From: Siphonodentalium dalli
Lineage: Eukaryota; Mollusca; Scaphopoda; Gadilida; Siphonodentaliidae
NCBI GenBank assembly: GCA_032622095.1
Contig: CP136064.1
Coordinates: 4,336,280-4,400,279, forward strand
Direction of reading: 5' to 3'
DNA: 64,000 nt
Shown here: positions 49,401 through 63,088 of the stretch, one piece after another
Position numbering within the stretch: position 1 is the stretch's first letter
Layout: each line of letters starts with the position of its first letter
The notes under the pieces: generated by a model
What the model was told of the DNA's origin: nothing
The model's input: the letters and a program-made list of their open reading frames with translations, nothing else
Database searches by the model: none
Position numbers and translations under genes: made by a program

Positions 49401-50925
49401 GGATTTGGTCTATGTGAGCGTCTTAAACATAGACAGAAGACCAAACCAGAAAATTTTGACAAAGGTCCGCTCAAATTTTTCCGGGCTAGGGGAGGGGCAA
49501 AATTTGTCCTTTTTTTTTTGTCGCCGATTTGAACCAAAATGGTTGTGAAGTATCTATATGATGTACTGAGTATCATTGTGAGTAAATTTTATGAATCGGT
49601 TGACAAATGTAGAAATTGTGGCCCCTTCCTTTTGTTCAAGTTTACAGAAAATGCACTATGAATTTAAATTCCTTCAACCGATCGTCACGTGTTTGGTGTC
49701 ATTCGATGGGGAATTTCTAGTACTTCAAAACGATTACCTACTTGCGGTATTATGACGATGGAGGCCAGAGATATTCGAAAAGTATGTACTGAACAACATA
49801 CATATTGGCCTACATAGTAGAATATCGTCACAATACCTTACCAGAACTCTGCTAAATATTTAAGGGGCATCAAATACGAACACAATGACGCACAAATTAG
49901 CTCGATATCACGAAAATTGGCCGAGATATGGCGAATTTTCTACCCGTGTCACCAAATTTCGAGGCATGGGTGGGGGTCACACCAGAACGTTCAAACTGAA
50001 TACAGAAATGTCAATAAACTATACTATAGACATTCCAATCAATTCCGCGCGATTCCCTTATTATACTTCCATATTTTAATATGGATGTATATTGTTATTC
50101 AATTTTTTATTTTTATTTTTCATTATTTATGCTACTTCTTCTTCTTAATATATTTTGTAACCCTTATATCTCAGAAAGTTAAAAAGATAAATCATTGAAA
50201 TTTGGTAGGTATATGCACCTTGCCAAGTTACAACTGAATGAAACATTTAGGTTTATGTCCTAACTTTCTTTCCAGAGTTATGGCCCTTAATCAAAATTTT
50301 TGGAAAAAGTTTGTGCCCAGATCTTCTCCTATAAGAAGCCAAGCAGCTGAATTCGGGTTACGTGACCGTGTTAACTAACGAAAGGGCACGAATCGAGAAA
50401 AATTTCACCAAGGTCCGAATACAATTTGTCGACCTGGGGAGGGGTGCAAAATTTGTCAAATTTTTTGTTGTCACCGATTCCAACCATTTTTACTTTCGTG
50501 TATCTATACGACGTACTGATGCTACTCGTGAAAGAATTTTGTAAATCGGTTGAGAAATGGCCAAGTTATAACACATCGAAAAATGTACTAATAAAGTCCA
50601 TGTGTAGAAAGTGCTTGTGCCCAGATCTTCTCCTAGTCGAAGCGCAACAGCTGGATTTGGTCTATGTGAGCGTCTTAAACATAGACAGAAGACCAAACCA
50701 GAAAATTTTGACAAAGGTCCGCTCAAATTTTTCCGGGCTAGGGGAGGGGCAAAATTTGTCCTTTTTTTTTTGTCGCCGATTTGAACCAAAATGGTTGTGA
50801 AGTATCTATATGATGTACTGAGTATCATTGTGAGTAAATTTTATGAATCGGTTGACAAATGTAGAAATTGTGGCCCCTTCCTTTTGTTCAAGTTTACAGA
50901 AAATGCACTATGAATTTAAATTCCT
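43414..50925. repeat. Trimer-spaced higher-order duplication in array 2
   Basis: Units 43414 and 47170 share ATATCGTCAC and GACGCACATATT. Units 44666 and 48422 share TATGACAATGG, GACGCTCAAATT, CTACTTGTGAAAG and GCCCAAATCT. The pairs are 3756 bp apart, exactly three units, so a block of at least two units was copied at trimer spacing. Unit 44666 has a private ACGTAACC, and unit 48422 carries the TTTCTTGTATC seen in 45918, implying later changes or conversion. Confidence 0.85.
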
Positions 50926-52177
50926 TCAACCGATCGTCACGTGTTTGGTGTCATTCGATGGGGAATTTCTAGTACTTCAAAACGATTACCTACTTGCGGT
51001 ATTATGACGATGGAGGCCAGAGATATTCGAAAAGTATGTACTGAACAACATACATATTGGCCTACATAGTAGAATATCGTCACAATACCTTACCAGAACT
51101 CTGCTAAATATTTAAGGGGCATCAAATACGAACACAATGACTCACAAATTAGCTCGATATCACGAAAATTGGCCGAGATATGGCGAATTTTCTACCCGCG
51201 TCACCAAATTTCGAGGCATGGGTGGGGGTCACACCAGAACGTTCAAACTGAATACAGAAATGTCAATAAACTATACTATAGACATTCCAATCAATTCCGC
51301 GCGATTCCCTTATTATACTTCCATATTTTAATATGGATGTATATTGTTATTCAATTTTTTATTTTTATTTTTCATTATTTATGCTACTTCTTCTTCTTAA
51401 TATATTTTGTAACCCTTATATCTCAGAAAGTTAAAAAGATAAATCATTGAAATTTGGTAGGTATATGCACCTTGCCAAGTTACAACTGAATGAAACATTT
51501 AGGTTTATGTCCTAACTTTCTTTCCAGAGTTATGGCCCTTAATCAAAATTTTTGGAAAAAGTTTGTGCCCAGATCTTCTCCTATAAGAAGCCAAGCAGCT
51601 GAATTCGGGTTACGTGACCGTGTTAACTAACGAAAGGGCACGAATCGAGAAAAATTTCACCAAGGTCCGAATACAATTTGTCGACCTGGGGAGGGGTGCA
51701 AAATTTGTCAAATTTTTTGTTGTCACCGATTCCAACCATTTTTACTTTCGTGTATCTATACGACGTACTGATGCTACTCGTGAAAGAATTTTGTAAATCG
51801 GTTGAGAAATGGCCAAGTTATAACACATCGAAAAATGTACTAATAAAGTCCATGTGTAGAAAGTGCTTGTGCCCAGATCTTCTCCTAGTCGAAGCGCAAC
51901 AGCTGGATTTGGTCTATGTGAGCGTCTTAAACATAGACAGAAGACCAAACCAGAAAATTTTGACAAAGGTCCGCTCAAATTTTTCCGGGCTAGGGGAGGG
52001 GCAAAATTTGTCCTTTTTTTTTTGTCGCCGATTTGAACCAAAATGGTTGTGAAGTATCTATATGATGTACTGAGTATCATTGTGAGTAAATTTTATGAAT
52101 CGGTTGACAAATGTAGAAATTGTGGCCCCTTCCTTTTGTTCAAGTTTACAGAAAATGCACTATGAATTTAAATTCCT

Positions 52178-55100
52178 TCAACCGATCGTCACGTGTTTGG
52201 TGTCATTCGATGGGGAATTTCTAGTACTTCAAAACGATTACCTACTTGCGGTATTATGACGATGGAGGCCAGAGATATTCGAAAAGTATGTACTGAACAA
52301 CATACATATTGGCCTACATAGTAGAATATCGTCACAATACCTTACCAGAACTCTGCTAAATATTTAAGGGGCATCAAATACGAACACAATGACTCACAAA
52401 TTAGCTCGATATCACGAAAATTGGCCGAGATATGGCGAATTTTCTACCCGCGTCACCAAATTTCGAGGCATGGGTGGGGGTCACACCAGAACGTTCAAAC
52501 TGAATACAGAAATGTCAATAAACTATACTATAGACATTCCAATCAATTCCGCGCGATTCCCTTATTATACTTCCATATTTTAATATGGATGTATATTGTT
52601 ATTCAATTTTTTATTTTTATTTTTCATTATTTATGCTACTTCTTCTTCTTAATATATTTTGTAACCCTTATATCTCAGAAAGTTAAAAAGATAAATCATT
52701 GAAATTTGGTAGGTATATGCACCTTGCCAAGTTACAACTGAATGAAACATTTAGGTTTATGTCCTAACTTTCTTTCCAGAGTTATGGCCCTTAATCAAAA
52801 TTTTTGGAAAAAGTTTGTGCCCAGATCTTCTCCTATAAGAAGCCAAGCAGCTGAATTCGGGTTACGTGACCGTGTTAACTAACGAAAGGGCACGAATCGA
52901 GAAAAATTTCACCAAGGTCCGAATACAATTTGTCGACATGGGGAGGGGTGCAAAATTTGTCAAATTTTTTGTTGTCACCGATTCCAACCATTTTTACTTT
53001 CGTGTATCTATACGACGTACTGATGCTACTCGTGAAAGAATTTTGTAAATCGGTTGAGAAATGGCCAAGTTATAACACATCGAAAAATGTACTAATAAAG
53101 TCCATGTGTAGAAAGTGCTTGTGCCCAAATCTTCTCCTAGTCGAAGCGCAACAGCTGGATTTGGTCTATGTGAGCGTCTTAAACATAGACAGAAGACCAA
53201 ACCAGAAAATTTTGACAAAGGTCCGCTCAAATTTTTCCGGGCTAGGGGAGGGGCAAAATTTGTCCTTTTTTTTTTGTCGCCGATTTGAACCAAAATGGTT
53301 GTGAAGTATCTATATGATGTACTGAGTATCATTGTGAGTAAATTTTATGAATCGGTTGACAAATGTAGAAATTGTGGCCCCTTCCTTTTGTTCAAGTTTA
53401 CAGAAAATGCACTATGAATTTAAATTCCTTCAACCGATCGTCACGTGTTTGGTGTCATTCGATGGGGAATTTCTAGTACTTCAAAACGATTACCTACTTG
53501 CGGTATTATGACGATGGAGGCCAGAGATATTCGAAAAGTATGTACTGAACAACATTCATATTGGCCTACATAGTAGAATATCGCCACAATACCTTACCAG
53601 AACTCTGCTAAATATTTAAGGGGCATCAAATACGAACACAATGACGCACAAATTAGCTCGATATCACGAAAATTGGCCGAGATATGGCGAATTTTCTACC
53701 CGCGTCACCAAATTTCGAGGCATGGGTGGGGGTCACACCAGAACGTTCAAACTGAATACAGAAATGTCAATAAACTATACTATAGACATTCCAATCAATT
53801 CCGCGCGATTCCCTTATTATACTTCCATATTTTAATATGGATGTATATTGTTATTCAATTTTTTATTTTTATTTTTCATTATTTATGCTACTTCTTCTTC
53901 TTAATATATTTTGTAACCCTTATATCTCAGAAAGTTAAAAAGATAAATCATTGAAATTTGGTAGGTATATGCACCTTGCCAAGTTACAACTGAATGAAAC
54001 ATTTAGGTTTATGTCCTAACTTTCTTTCCAGAGTTATGGCCCTTAATCAAAATTTTTGGAAAAAGTTTGTGCCCAGATCTTCTCCTATAAGAAGCCAAGC
54101 AGCTGAATTCGGGTTACGTGACCGTGTTAACTAACGAAAGGGCACGAATCGAGAAAAATTTCACCAAGGTCCGAATACAATTTGTCGACCTGGGGAGGGG
54201 TGCAAAATTTGTCAAATTTTTTGTTGTCACCGATTCCAACCATTTTTACTTTCGTGTATCTATACGACGTACTGATGCTACTCGTGAAAGAATTTTGTAA
54301 ATCGGTTGAGAAATGGCCAAGTTATAACACATCGAAAAATGTACTAATAAAGTCCATGTGTAGAAAGTGCTTGTGCCCAGATCTTCTCCTAGTCGAAGCG
54401 CAACAGCTGGATTTGGTCTATGTGAGCGTCTTAAACATAGACAGAAGACCAAACCAGAAAATTTTGACAAAGGTCCGCTCAAATTTTTCCGGGCTAGGGG
54501 AGGGGCAAAATTTGTCCTTTTTTTTTTGTCGCCGATTTGAACCAAAATGGTTGTGAAGTATCTATATGATGTACTGAGTATCATTGTGAGTAAATTTTAT
54601 GAATCGGTTGACAAATGTAGAAATTGTGGCCCCTTCCTTTTGTTCAAGTTTACAGAAAATGCACTATGAATTTAAATTCCTTCAACCGATCGTCACGTGT
54701 TTGGTGTCATTCGATGGGGAATTTCTAGTATTTCAAAACGATTACCTACTTGCGGTATTATGACGATGGAGGCCAGAGATATTCGAAAAGTATGTACTGA
54801 ACAACATACATATTGGCCTACATAGTAGAATATCGCCACAATACCTTACCAGAACTCTACTAAATATTTAAGGGGCATCAAATACGAACACAATGACGCA
54901 CAAATTAGCTCGATATCACGAAAATTGGCCGAGATATGGCGAATTTTCTACCCGCGTCACCAAATTTCGAGGCATGGGTGGGGGTCACACCAGAACGTTC
55001 AAACTGAATACAGAAATGTCAATAAACTATACTATAGACATTCCAATCAATTCCGCGCGATTCCCTTATTATACTTCCATATTTTAATATGGATGTATAT

Positions 55101-58100
55101 TGTTATTCAATTTTTTATTTTTATTTTTCATTATTTATGCTACTTCTTCTTCTTAATATATTTTGTAACCCTTATATCTCAGAAAGTTAAAAAGATAAAT
55201 CATTGAAATTTGGTAGGTATATGCACCTTGCCAAGTTACAACTGAATGAAACATTTAGGTTTATGTCCTAACTTTCTTTCCAGAGTTATGGCCCTTAATC
55301 AAAAATTTTGGAAAAATTTGTGCCCAGATCTTCTCCTATAAGAAGCCAAGCAGCTGAATTCGGGTTACGTGACCGTGTTAACTAACGAAAGGGCACGAAT
55401 CGAGAAAAATTTCACCAAGGTCCGAATACAATTTGTCGACCTGGGGAGGGGTGCAAAATTTGTCAAATTTTTTGTTGTCACCGATTCCAACCATTTTTAC
55501 TTTCGTGTATCTATACGACGTACTGATGCTACTCGTGAAAGAATTTTGTAAATCGGTTGAGAAATGGCCAAGTTATAACACATCGAAAAATGTACTAATA
55601 AAGTCCATGTGTAGAAAGTGCTTGTGCCCAGATCTTCTCCTAGTCGAAGCGCAACAGCTGGATTTGGTCTATGTGAGCGTCTTAAACATAGACAGAAGAC
55701 CAAACCAGAAAATTTTGACAAAGGTCCGCTCAAATTTTTCCGGGCTAGGGGAGGGGCAAAATTTGTCCTTTTTTTTTTGTCGCCGATTTGAACCAAAATG
55801 GTTGTGAAGTATCTATATGATGTACTGAGTATCATTGTGAGTAAATTTTATGAATCGGTTGACAAATGTAGAAATTGTGGCCCCTTCCTTTTGTTCAAGT
55901 TTACAGAAAATGCACTATGAATTTAAATTCCTTCAACCGATCGTCACGTGTTTGGTGTCATTCGATGGGGAATTTCTAGTACTTCAAAACGATTACCTAC
56001 TTGCGGTATTATGACGATGGAGGCCAGAGATATTCGAAAAGTATGTACTGAACAACATACATATTGGCCTACATAGTAGAATATCGTCACAATACCTTAC
56101 CAGAACTCTGCTAAATATTTAAGGGGCATCAAATACGAACACAATGACTCACAAATTAGCTCGATATCACGAAAATTGGCCGAGATATGGCGAATTTTCT
56201 ACCCGCGTCACCAAATTTCGAGGCATGGGTGGGGGTCACACCAGAACGTTCAAACTGAATACAGAAATGTCAATAAACTATACTATAGACATTCCAATCA
56301 ATTCCGCGCGATTCCCTTATTATACTTCCATATTTTAATATGGATGTATATTGTTATTCAATTTTTTATTTTTATTTTTCATTATTTATGCTACTTCTTC
56401 TTCTTAATATATTTTGTAACCCTTATATCTCAGAAAGTTAAAAAGATAAATCATTGAAATTTGGTAGGTATATGCACCTTGCCAAGTTACAACTGAATGA
56501 AACATTTAGGTTTATGTCCTAACTTTCTTTCCAGAGTTATGGCCCTTAATCAAAATTTTTGGAAAAAGTTTGTGCCCAGATCTTCTCCTATAAGAAGCCA
56601 AGCAGCTGAATTCGGGTTACGTGACCGTGTTAACTAACGAAAGCGCACGAATCGAGAAAAATTTCACCAAGGTCCGAATACAATTTGTCGACATGGGAAG
56701 GGGTGCAAAATTTGTCAAATTTTTTGTTGTCACCGATTCCAACCATTTTTACTTTCGTGTATCTATACGACGTACTGATGCTACTCGTGAAAGAATTTTG
56801 TAAATCGGTTGAGAAATGGCCAAGTTATAACACATCGAAAAATGTACTAATAAAGTCCATGTGTAGAAAGTGCTTGTGCCCAGATCTTCTCCTAGTCGAA
56901 GCGCAACAGCTGGATTTGGTCTATGTGAGCGTCTTAAACATAGACAGAAGACCAAACCAGAAAATTTTGACAAAGGTCCGCTCAAATTTTTCCGGGCTAG
57001 GGGAGGAGCAAAATTTGTCCTTTTTTTTTTGTCGCCGATTTGAACCAAAATGGTTGTGAAGTATCTATTTGATGTACTGAGTATCATTGTGAGTAAATTT
57101 TATGAATCGGTTGACAAATGTAGAAATTGTGGCCCCTTCCTTTTGTTCAAGTTTACAGAAAATGCACTATGAATTTAAATTCCTTCAACCGATCGTCACG
57201 TGTTTGGTGTCATTCGATGGGGAATTTCTAGTACTTCAAAACGATTACCTACTTGCGGTATTATGACGATGGAGGCCAGAGATATTCGAAAAGTATGTAC
57301 TGAACAACATTCATATTGGCCTACATAGTAGAATATCGCCACAATACCTTACCAGAACTCTGCTAAATATTTAAGGGGCATCAAATACGAACACAATGAC
57401 GCACAAATTAGCTCGATATCACGAAAATTGGCCGAGATATGGCGAATTTTCTACCCGCGTCACCAAATTTCGAGGCATGGGTGGGGGTCACACCAGAACG
57501 TTCAAACTGAATACAGAAATGTCAATAAACTATACTATAGACATTCCAATCAATTCCGCGCGATTCCCTTATTATACTTCCATATTTTAATATGGATGTA
57601 TATTGTTATTCAATTTTTTATTTTTATTTTTCATTATTTATGCTACTTCTTCTTCTTAATATATTTTGTAACCCTTATATCTCAGAAAGTTAAAAAGATA
57701 AATCATTGAAATTTGGTAGGTATATGCACCTTGCCAAGTTACAACTGAATGAAACATTTAGGTTTATGTCCTAACTTTCTTTCCAGAGTTATGGCCCTTA
57801 ATCAAAATTTTTGGAAAAAGTTTGTGCCCAGATCTTCTCCTATAAGAAGCCAAGCAGCTGAATTCGGGTTACGTGACCGTGTTAACTAACGAAAGGGCAC
57901 GAATCGAGAAAAATTTCACCAAGGTCCGAATACAATTTGTCGACATGGGGAGGGGTGCAAAATTTGTCAAATTTTTTGTTGTCACCGATTCCAACCATTT
58001 TTACTTTCGTGTATCTATACGACGTACTGATGCTACTCGTGAAAGAATTTTGTAAATCGGTTGAGAAATGGCCAAGTTATAACACATCGAAAAATGTACT

Positions 58101-59687
58101 AATAAAGTCCATGTGTAGAAAGTGCTTGTGCCCAGATCTTCTCCTAGTCGAAGCGCAACAGCTGGATTTGGTCTATGTGAGCGTCTTAAACATAGACAGA
58201 AGACCAAACCAGAAAATTTTGACAAAGGTCCGCTCAAATTTTTCCGGGCTAGGGGAGGGGCAAAATTTGTCCTTTTTTTTTTGTCGCCGATTTGAACCAA
58301 AATGGTTGTGAAGTATCTATATGATGTACTGAGTATCATTGTGAGTAAATTTTATGAATCGGTTGACAAATGTAGAAATTGTGGCCCCTTCCTTTTGTTC
58401 AAGTTTACAGAAAATGCACTATGAATTTAAATTCCTTCAACCGATCGTCACGTGTTTGGTGTCATTCGATGGGGAATTTCTAGTACTTCAAAACGATTAC
58501 CTACTTGCGGTATTATGACGATGGAGGCCAGAGATATTCGAAAAGTATGTACTGAACAACATTCATATTGGCCTACATAGTAGAATATCGCCACAATACC
58601 TTACCAGAACTCTGCTAAATATTTAAGGGGCATCAAATACGAACACAATGACGCACAAATTAGCTCGATATCACGAAAATTGGCCGAGATATGGCGAATT
58701 TTCTACCCGCGTCACCAAATTTCGAGGCATGGGTGGGGGTCACACCAGAACGTTCAAACTGAATACAGAAATGTCAATAAACTATACTATAGACATTCCA
58801 ATCAATTCCGCGCGATTCCCTTATTATACTTCCATATTTTAATATGGATGTATATTGTTATTCAATTTTTTATTTTTATTTTTCATTATTTATGCTACTT
58901 CTTCTTCTTAATATATTTTGTAACCCTTATATCTCAGAAAGTTAAAAAGATAAATCATTGAAATTTGGTAGGTATATGCACCTTGCCAAGTTACAACTGA
59001 ATGAAACATTTAGGTTTATGTCCTAACTTTCTTTCCAGAGTTATGGCCCTTAATCAAAATTTTTGGAAAAAGTTTGTGCCCAGATCTTCTCCTATAAGAA
59101 GCCAAGCAGCTGAATTCGGGTTACGTGACCGTGTTAACTAACGAAAGGGCACGAATCGAGAAAAATTTCACCAAGGTCCGAATACAATTTGTCGACCTGG
59201 GGAGGGGTGCAAAATTTGTCAAATTTTTTGTTGTCACCGATTCCAACCATTTTTACTTTCGTGTATCTATACGACGTACTGATGCTACTCGTGAAAGAAT
59301 TTTGTAAATCGGTTGAGAAATGGCCAAGTTATAACACATCGAAAAATGTACTAATAAAGTCCATGTGTAGAAAGTGCTTGTGCCCAGATCTTCTCCTAGT
59401 CGAAGCGCAACAGCTGGATTTGGTCTATGTGAGCGTCTTAAACATAGACAGAAGACCAAACCAGAAAATTTTGACAAAGGTCCGCTCAAATTTTTCCGGG
59501 CTAGGGGAGGGGCAAATTTGTCCTTTTTTTTTTGTCGCCGATTTGAACCAAAATGGTTGTGAAGTATCTATATGATGTACTGAGTATCATTGTGAGTAAA
59601 TTTTATGAATCGGTTGACAAATGTAGAAATTGTGGCCCCTTCCTTTTGTTCAAGTTTACAGAAAATGCACTATGAATTTAAATTCCT
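52178..59687. repeat. Second trimer-spaced variant pattern in array 2
   Basis: Unit 52178 and unit 55933 both carry ATATCGTCAC, AATGACTCAC and TCGACATGGG. The following units, 53430 and 57185, both carry AACAACATTCATATT. The repeat distance is again three units. Partial redistribution (58437 also has the TTCATATT form, 57185 the ACATGGG form) suggests conversion on top of a trimer duplication. Confidence 0.6.
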
Positions 59688-62454
59688 TCAACCGATCGTC
59701 ACGTGTTTGGTGTCATTCGATGGGGAATTTCTAGTACTTCAAAACGATTACCTACTTGCGGTATTATGACGATGGAGGCCAGAGATATTCGAAAAGTATG
59801 TACTGAACAACATACATATTGGCCTACATAGTAGAATATCGCCACAATACCTTACCAGAACTCTGCTAAATATTTAAGGGGCATCAAATACGAACACAAT
59901 GACGCACAAATTAGCTCGATATCACGAAAATTGGCCGAGATATGGCGAATTTTCTACCCGCGTCACCAAATTTCGAGGCATGGGTGGGGGTCACACCAGA
60001 ACGTTCAAACTGAATACAGAAATGTCAATAAACTATACTATAGACATTCCAATCAATTCCGCGCGATTCCCTTATTATACTTCCATATTTTAATATGGAT
60101 GTATATTGTTATTCAATTTTTTATTTTTATTTTTCATTATTTATGCTACTTCTTCTTCTTAATATATTTTGTAACCCTTATATCTCAGAAAGTTAAAAAG
60201 ATAAATCATTGAAATTTGGTAGGTATATGCACCTTGCCAAGTTACAACTGAATGAAACATTTAGGTTTATGTCCTAACTTTCTTTCCAGAGTTATGGCCC
60301 TTAATCAAAATTTTTGGAAAAAGTTTGTGCCCAGATCTTCTCCTATAAGAAGCCAAGCAGCTGAATTCGGGTTACGTGACCGTGTTAACTAACGAAAGGG
60401 CACGAATCGAGAAAAATTTCACCAAGGTCCGAATACAATTTGTCGACCTGGGGAGGGGTGCAAAATTTGTCAAATTTTTTGTTGTCACCGATTCCAACCA
60501 TTTTTACTTTCTTGTATCTATACGACGTACTGATGCTACTAGTGAAAGAATTTTGTAAATCGGTTGAGAAATGGCCAAGTTATAACACATCGAAAAATGT
60601 ACTAATAAAGTCTATGTGTAGAAAGTGCTTGTGCCCAGATCTTCTCCTAGTCGAAGCGCAACAGCTGGATTTGGTCTATGTGAGCGTCTTAAACATAGAC
60701 AGAAGACCAAACCAGAAAATTTTGACAAAGGTCCGCTCAAATTTTTCCGGGCTAGGGGAGGGGCAAAATTTGTCCCTTTTTTTTTGTCGCCGATTTGAAC
60801 CAAAATGGTTGTGAAGTATCTATATGATGTACTGAGTATCATTGTGAGTAAATTTTATGAATCGGTTGACAAATGTAGAAATTGTGGCCCCTTCCTTTTG
60901 TTCAAGTTTACAGAAAATGCACTATGAATTTAAATTCCTTCAACCGATCGTCACGTGTTTGGTGTCATTCGATGGGGAATTTCTAGTACTTCAAAACGAT
61001 TACCTACTTGCGGTATTATGACGATGGAGGCCAGAGATATTCGAAAAGTATGTACTGAACAACATACATATTGGCCTACATAGTAGAATATCGCCACAAT
61101 ACCTTACCAGAACTCTGCTAAATATTTAAGGGGCATCAAATACGAACACAATGACGCACAAATTAGCTCGATATCACGAAAATTGGCCGAGATATGGCGA
61201 ATTTTCTACCCGCGTCACCAAATTTCGAGGCATGGGTGGGGGTCACACCAGAACGTTCAAACTGAATACAGAAATGTCAATAAACTATACTATAGACATT
61301 CCAATCAATTCCGCGCGATTCCCTTATTATACTTCCATATTTTAATATGGATGTATATTGTTATTCAATTTTTTATTTTTATTTTTCATTATTTATGCTA
61401 CTTCTTCTTCTTAATATATTTTGTAACCCTTATATCTCAGAAAGTTAAAAAGATAAATCATTGAAATTTGGTAGGTATATGCACCTTGCCAAGTTACAAC
61501 TGAATGAAACATTTAGGTTTATGTCCTAACTTTCTTTCCAGAGTTATGGCCCTTAATCAAAATTTTTGGAAAAAGTTTGTGCCCAGATCTTCTCCTATAA
61601 GAAGCCAAGCAGCTGAATTCGGGTTACGTGACCGTGTTAACTAACGAAAGGGCACGAATCGAGAAAAATTTCACCAAGGTCCGAATACAATTTGTCGACC
61701 TGGGGAGGGGTGCAAAATTTGTCAAATTTTTTGTTGTCACCGATTCCAACCATTTTTACTTTCGTGTATCTATACGACGTACTGATGCTACTCGTGAAAG
61801 AATTTTGTAAATCGGTAGAGAAATGGCCAAGTTATAACACATCGAAAAATGTACTAATAAAGTCCATGTGTAGAAAGTGCTTGTGCCCAGATCTTCTCCT
61901 AGTCGAAGCGCAACAGCTGGATTTGGTCTATGTGAGCGTCTTAAACATAGACAGAAGACCAAACCAGAAAATTTTGACAAAATTACACCAATGACCACTG
62001 ATGATATATTTCAACATCCATTCCTGTTCGGCGCACTGCGTTACTTGTTATATTGGCTAATGGGTAATCACTCAAAACAATGTCGGCTGTCTGTCTTGTC
62101 AATCGGCCGTAATTCTGCAGTTTTATCAAGATGCGGCTTAAAATTGACATATTTTGAGTCCAAAAACGCTCAAAATTCATTAGTTTTAGAATAGTAGTTC
62201 GTTTTGTTTTCACTTTTTTTAAAACGCGCATTTTTTACAAAAAAAATGCTCGACTTTGATATTTGAAAAACGAAACTGTGGTGTCATCCGGATAATGTTA
62301 TAACACTTCTCCGCATGGACCACGTTTTCCTAAAGCACAATCCGTCTATGCGCGGACGTTCGCTTGCAGTTCTCAATTCAATTGAAACTATTTGATATAC
62401 GTTCGCGTACCCGTAAACCATTTTTTTTATATTATATTTTTTAATTGAATGAAC

Positions 62455-62681
62455 GGGAGTCAGCGTATCCCGTCCGACGCCCCAACCTTGCCACCCCTTA
62501 GTCGCTAATTTTGGTATCATAATTTCGGAACGTGACACTTTGCGGTTTGGTATTGGTTTACCATCTGACATAGTGCATACTTTTGTTGAATTCATATCTG
62601 ACCATTTAAAAACTGTCTCTTTATCATCTGTATGTGTCACGAGTGAAAATATATGACTTTATTGTCCGACTGTTAAGACCG
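62455..62681. other. Conserved spacer block, second copy
   Basis: The partner of 31590-31816: same length and about three substitutions. The sharp contrast with the more diverged 61983-62454 segment makes it the most conserved non-array part of the window. Confidence 0.5.
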
Positions 62682-63055
62682 CGATTGCATATTTCGCATT
62701 AATTGGACGAGACGTAATGTAAAGTCTTATAACTTACGAATAGGCGACAACGTCGACGTCGTACATTCGTCCGCTAATCGGAAAATATACCAAAAATGCC
62801 TTAAAGCGCCGTCTAATTCACCACCTGCGTGTATTCAAGAATATGAATCACACCAAAATTAAGCGAATTGCATATGGAATGTGTAGATATAAGCTGCCAT
62901 GTATATATCATTTCCAGAATGCTACCATTTCATGACAATCTATTTGTTAAAATAAAACACCTTAAACTGTTGGGAACATCGCGATATAGGCAAGCGAGCA
63001 AAGAGAGTTTAATGTCGTCGTACCATACGCTATTTCGCTGTTGCGAAATGGGTGG

Positions 63056-63088
63056 TCGTTCAATGTAGCATAATTACATTGAACGACA
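63056..63088. repeat. Perfect 13-bp hairpin, SINE target site in its intact form
   Basis: GTCGTTCAATGTA (63056-63068), loop GCATAAT and TACATTGAACGAC (63076-63088) form a perfect stem. A TATA-like ATATATAAG follows. In the other spacer the SINE lies at the left arm of this hairpin and the target duplication overlaps the arm. A role as a transcription signal or structured RNA is possible but not shown. Confidence 0.8.

Larger units (their letters stand above)
35085..61981. repeat. Tandem array 2, type I units (20 complete plus two partial)
   Basis: The array enters at phase 433 (TTTATTTTTATTTTTCATT). Complete units start at 35904, 37156, 38409, 39660, 40911, 42162, 43414, 44666, 45918, 47170, 48422, 49674, 50926, 52178, 53430, 54682, 55933, 57185, 58437 and 59688. 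A final partial unit runs from 60940 to about phase 1040 at 61981. All are type I and nearly identical to array 1 type I units, closest to units 20037-23791, with which they share ATATTTAAGG and AGGGCACG. No type II unit occurs before the spacer here, unlike array 1. Confidence 0.97.
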
